A DNA stretch of 24,127 bases from Verrucomicrobiota bacterium (lineage in GTDB: Bacteria; Verrucomicrobiota; Verrucomicrobiia; Verrucomicrobiales; Verrucomicrobiaceae): contig VFKY01000300.1 in NCBI GenBank assembly GCA_009885275.1, forward strand, positions 1 through 24,127. The letters are read 5' to 3'. The notes beneath the pieces were generated by a model that made no database searches, was not told the origin of the DNA, and worked only from the letters and a program-made list of their open reading frames with translations. Positions 22,744 through 24,127 of the stretch are shown one piece after another (the stretch's first letter is position 1; each line of letters starts with the position of its first letter). A program made the translations under genes and the position numbers.

Positions 22744-22891
22744 GAGCGTGGGTGAAACAAATGATGACACACTATAGTCATGACGAGCAAACACTGTCGA
22801 GTCACAGATCCTTTTCAGTAAGATTCATCAGGCGAATGGATAAGATCATCCATGCTCAGTGAACATTGGTAAATCTCAGCACGCCAGATTC

Positions 22892-23458
22892 TCAAGGCGC
22901 CGCGCATTCTCTCGCAAGCTGCTGACTCTCTGCTGATAGCTTTGAGAGTGCAAACTTTACATAGGGTCCGTTGACCATTCTAAGGACAACAGAGTCCCCT
23001 TCAATCCTTTCAAAACCAGCCTTGATGGATTTGCCTTCAGTGTTCGTCCATTTCATGATCGGAGGAAGCTCTTTTTTGAAAACGGGCTTGGGCGCATTAG
23101 GATCAATCATGGCACCTTCCGCTACCCATTTGCGAATGATAGCAATGGCGGCGTCAGGCATCGGGCCATCTGGCGGCATAGCTTCATCTAAATTTGGATT
23201 TGCAATAACCTCATAGAAATGGCTGGATCCAGGACGACCGGGCTCAATAACTCGCCCGCTTCCTATGTCTTTGGCAAGCCGTTTCACATTATCAAAGACA
23301 TAGCCAGCTTTCTCTTTTTTGCGCTCTTCACTATGACATTCGTAGCAATATTGCTTGAGGAGAGGTTTAATTTCTTTTTCAAAATCCACCGCAAAAATTG
23401 AGGGCTGCGCCGTAGTGAAAAGCAGCAAGCAGGATGTAAAAATGAGGTGCCGAGTCAT
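22892..23458 (-). CDS. Planctomycete-type cytochrome c domain protein with C-terminal SHD1-like domain
   Basis: This 188-residue exported protein has a signal peptide (MTRHLIFTSCLLLFTTAQPSIFA), then a planctomycete cytochrome c domain with one heme site CYECH (Cys38, Cys41, His42). DEAMPPDGPMPDAAIAIIRKWVAEGA holds the likely axial Met region. The last about 50 residues (WTNTEGKSIKAGFERIEGDSVVLRMVNGPYVKFALSKLSAESQQL) resemble the SHD1 domain common in Planctomycetes and Verrucomicrobia. It therefore carries a heme-binding and a small beta domain and may act in a periplasmic electron-transfer or binding role; the partner is unknown. The ATG at 23458 gives a clean signal peptide. An AGGAGG lies 24 nt before it, directly before the TTG at 23482 that opens the frame, so the true start is uncertain. 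Confidence 0.8.
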   Translation of the reverse strand: MTRHLIFTSCLLLFTTAQPSIFAVDFEKEIKPLLKQYCYECHSEERKKEKAGYVFDNVKRLAKDIGSGRVIEPGRPGSSHFYEVIANPNLDEAMPPDGPMPDAAIAIIRKWVAEGAMIDPNAPKPVFKKELPPIMKWTNTEGKSIKAGFERIEGDSVVLRMVNGPYVKFALSKLSAESQQLARECAAP

Positions 23459-23545
23459 GACGTTATATAAACGATGCCACAACCTCCTGACTTAGACAAA
23501 TGTGATTGCTACTTGCCTTTATTTTCAGACACGATTGGTTGTCGA

Positions 23546-24127
23546 GTGACCGAATCCAGCTCAAAGACTCCGCCTAACCCCCTGATTGAAATCGTACTCA
23601 CCATTGTTCTGCCATCTCTGATCATGGATCAGTTTAGCAAGCCAGAATCACTGGGGCCCATAGGAGCGCTCGTCGTGGGCTTGATGTTCCCTGTAGGCTT
23701 TGGACTCTGGTGTTGGTGGCATAAAGCGGGATGGAACGTTTTTTCAATCCTTGGTTTCGTCACCGTGCTCCTTAGTGGAGGACTCGGGTTACTTAAGCTC
23801 GATGCCTTCTGGTTTGCGATCAAAGAAAGCGCCATGCCTGTAATTCTCGGATTGGCATTTCCTATTAGTCATCGCCTTGGTAAACCACTCATCAATGCCT
23901 TGATCATGCAACCTCAGTTACTCAATCTCAAGTCAATATACAAAGCACTCGATACACCTGAAAAGCAAAGCGCATTTAACCATGCACTATTCCAAGCCTC
24001 TTGGGGCATGAGCTTGGGAATGATTGGTAGTTCTGTGGGAAATTTCTTTCTTGCCCTTTATCTCTTGCAGGACAAGGCGCCGGGCAGCGAAGCTTTTGTC
24101 AAAGGCATCAGCAAATTAAACTGGGCT
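23546..24127 (+). CDS. VC0807-like/septation protein A-like membrane protein, 5' part
   Basis: This 194-codon frame from GTG 23546 has no stop before the window edge and does not overlap another real gene. The product has several hydrophobic segments: IEIVLTIVLPSLIMDQF; PIGALVVGLMFPVGFGLWCW; VFSILGFVTVLLSGGLGLL; PVILGLAFPISHRLGKP; and SLGMIGSSVGNFFLALYLL. The plan, with 'LPSLI', a W-rich loop and a Gly-rich helix, resembles VC0807-type and septation-protein-A-like membrane proteins. The role is unknown. A TTG at 23513 is another start. It is divergent from the cytochrome c gene, with about 88 bp between starts, so a shared promoter region is likely. Confidence 0.7.
   Translation, partial: MTESSSKTPPNPLIEIVLTIVLPSLIMDQFSKPESLGPIGALVVGLMFPVGFGLWCWWHKAGWNVFSILGFVTVLLSGGLGLLKLDAFWFAIKESAMPVILGLAFPISHRLGKPLINALIMQPQLLNLKSIYKALDTPEKQSAFNHALFQASWGMSLGMIGSSVGNFFLALYLLQDKAPGSEAFVKGISKLNWA

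Noticed and set aside
22836..22853. ATGGAT-AAGATC-ATCCAT inverted repeat between the cytochrome c and SIS genes
   Set aside because: The arms are only 6 bp with no T-run and no promoter nearby. It may be an operator, but the support is too weak to list.

Overview
The window looks like ordinary chromosome from a Gram-negative member of the Planctomycetes-Verrucomicrobia group, most likely a verrucomicrobium. This is inferred from protein types and not from a marker gene. The clues are a planctomycete-type cytochrome c domain joined to an SHD1-like domain, a Gfo/Idh/MocA oxidoreductase of the 'FDHFHMGDLL' subgroup, an NHS-type MFS transporter, and an hprK-ptsH-ptsI cluster alongside TatA and an outer-membrane-type lipoprotein. 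No tRNA, rRNA, CRISPR array, transposase or phage gene was seen. Few starts have a good Shine-Dalgarno sequence, so several start calls rest on protein conservation.

Layout. 1-1735 (minus): two tandem MFS transporters, the second cut by the window edge. 1867-2070 (plus): a Trm112-like protein whose end overlaps, tail to tail, a 660-residue membrane-anchored protein of unknown function (2007-3989, minus). 4151-4543 (minus): a small Lys/Ala-rich lipoprotein. 4643-10549 (plus): a DusB-type tRNA-dihydrouridine synthase, a Ste24-type membrane protease, sigma-54 (RpoN) with a sigma-54-like promoter in front of it, an Mrp/ApbC ATPase and an RmlD-like reductase. 10571-13742 (minus): hprK, ptsH and ptsI (HPr kinase, HPr, enzyme I). 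13743-13995: intergenic, with one possible 43-codon ORF. 13996-14634 (minus): a SufR/ArsR-like winged-helix regulator, divergent from kamA (lysine 2,3-aminomutase). kamA opens a plus-strand run of rlmI-like methyltransferase, MECR-type enoyl reductase, tatA and a secreted endonuclease/exonuclease/phosphatase-fold protein, to 19480. 19502-23458 (minus): a probable carbohydrate block of cytochrome c/SHD1 protein, SIS-domain sugar isomerase-like protein, NHS-type MFS and Gfo/Idh/MocA dehydrogenase. 23546-24127 (plus): the start of a membrane protein that runs off the end.

How the parts may work together. HPr carries both the catalytic His and the regulatory Ser. Enzyme I and HPr kinase have their active-site motifs, but no enzyme II is present, so this looks like a regulatory phosphorelay and not a sugar-import system, at least locally. 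The sigma-54 gene lies about 2 kb beyond the end of ptsI, which recalls the PTS(Ntr)-rpoN association of proteobacteria, with a different gene set. The block near 20-23 kb pairs uptake (MFS) with sugar conversion (SIS, Gfo/Idh).

I found no clear new multi-gene system. The best leads are: the sigma-54-like promoter on rpoN itself; a strong terminator hairpin after tatA whose right arm and T-run contain the start codon of the next gene; a Cys/His-rich regulator divergent from a radical-SAM enzyme; and a 16-bp element shared by the upstream regions of two transporter genes.
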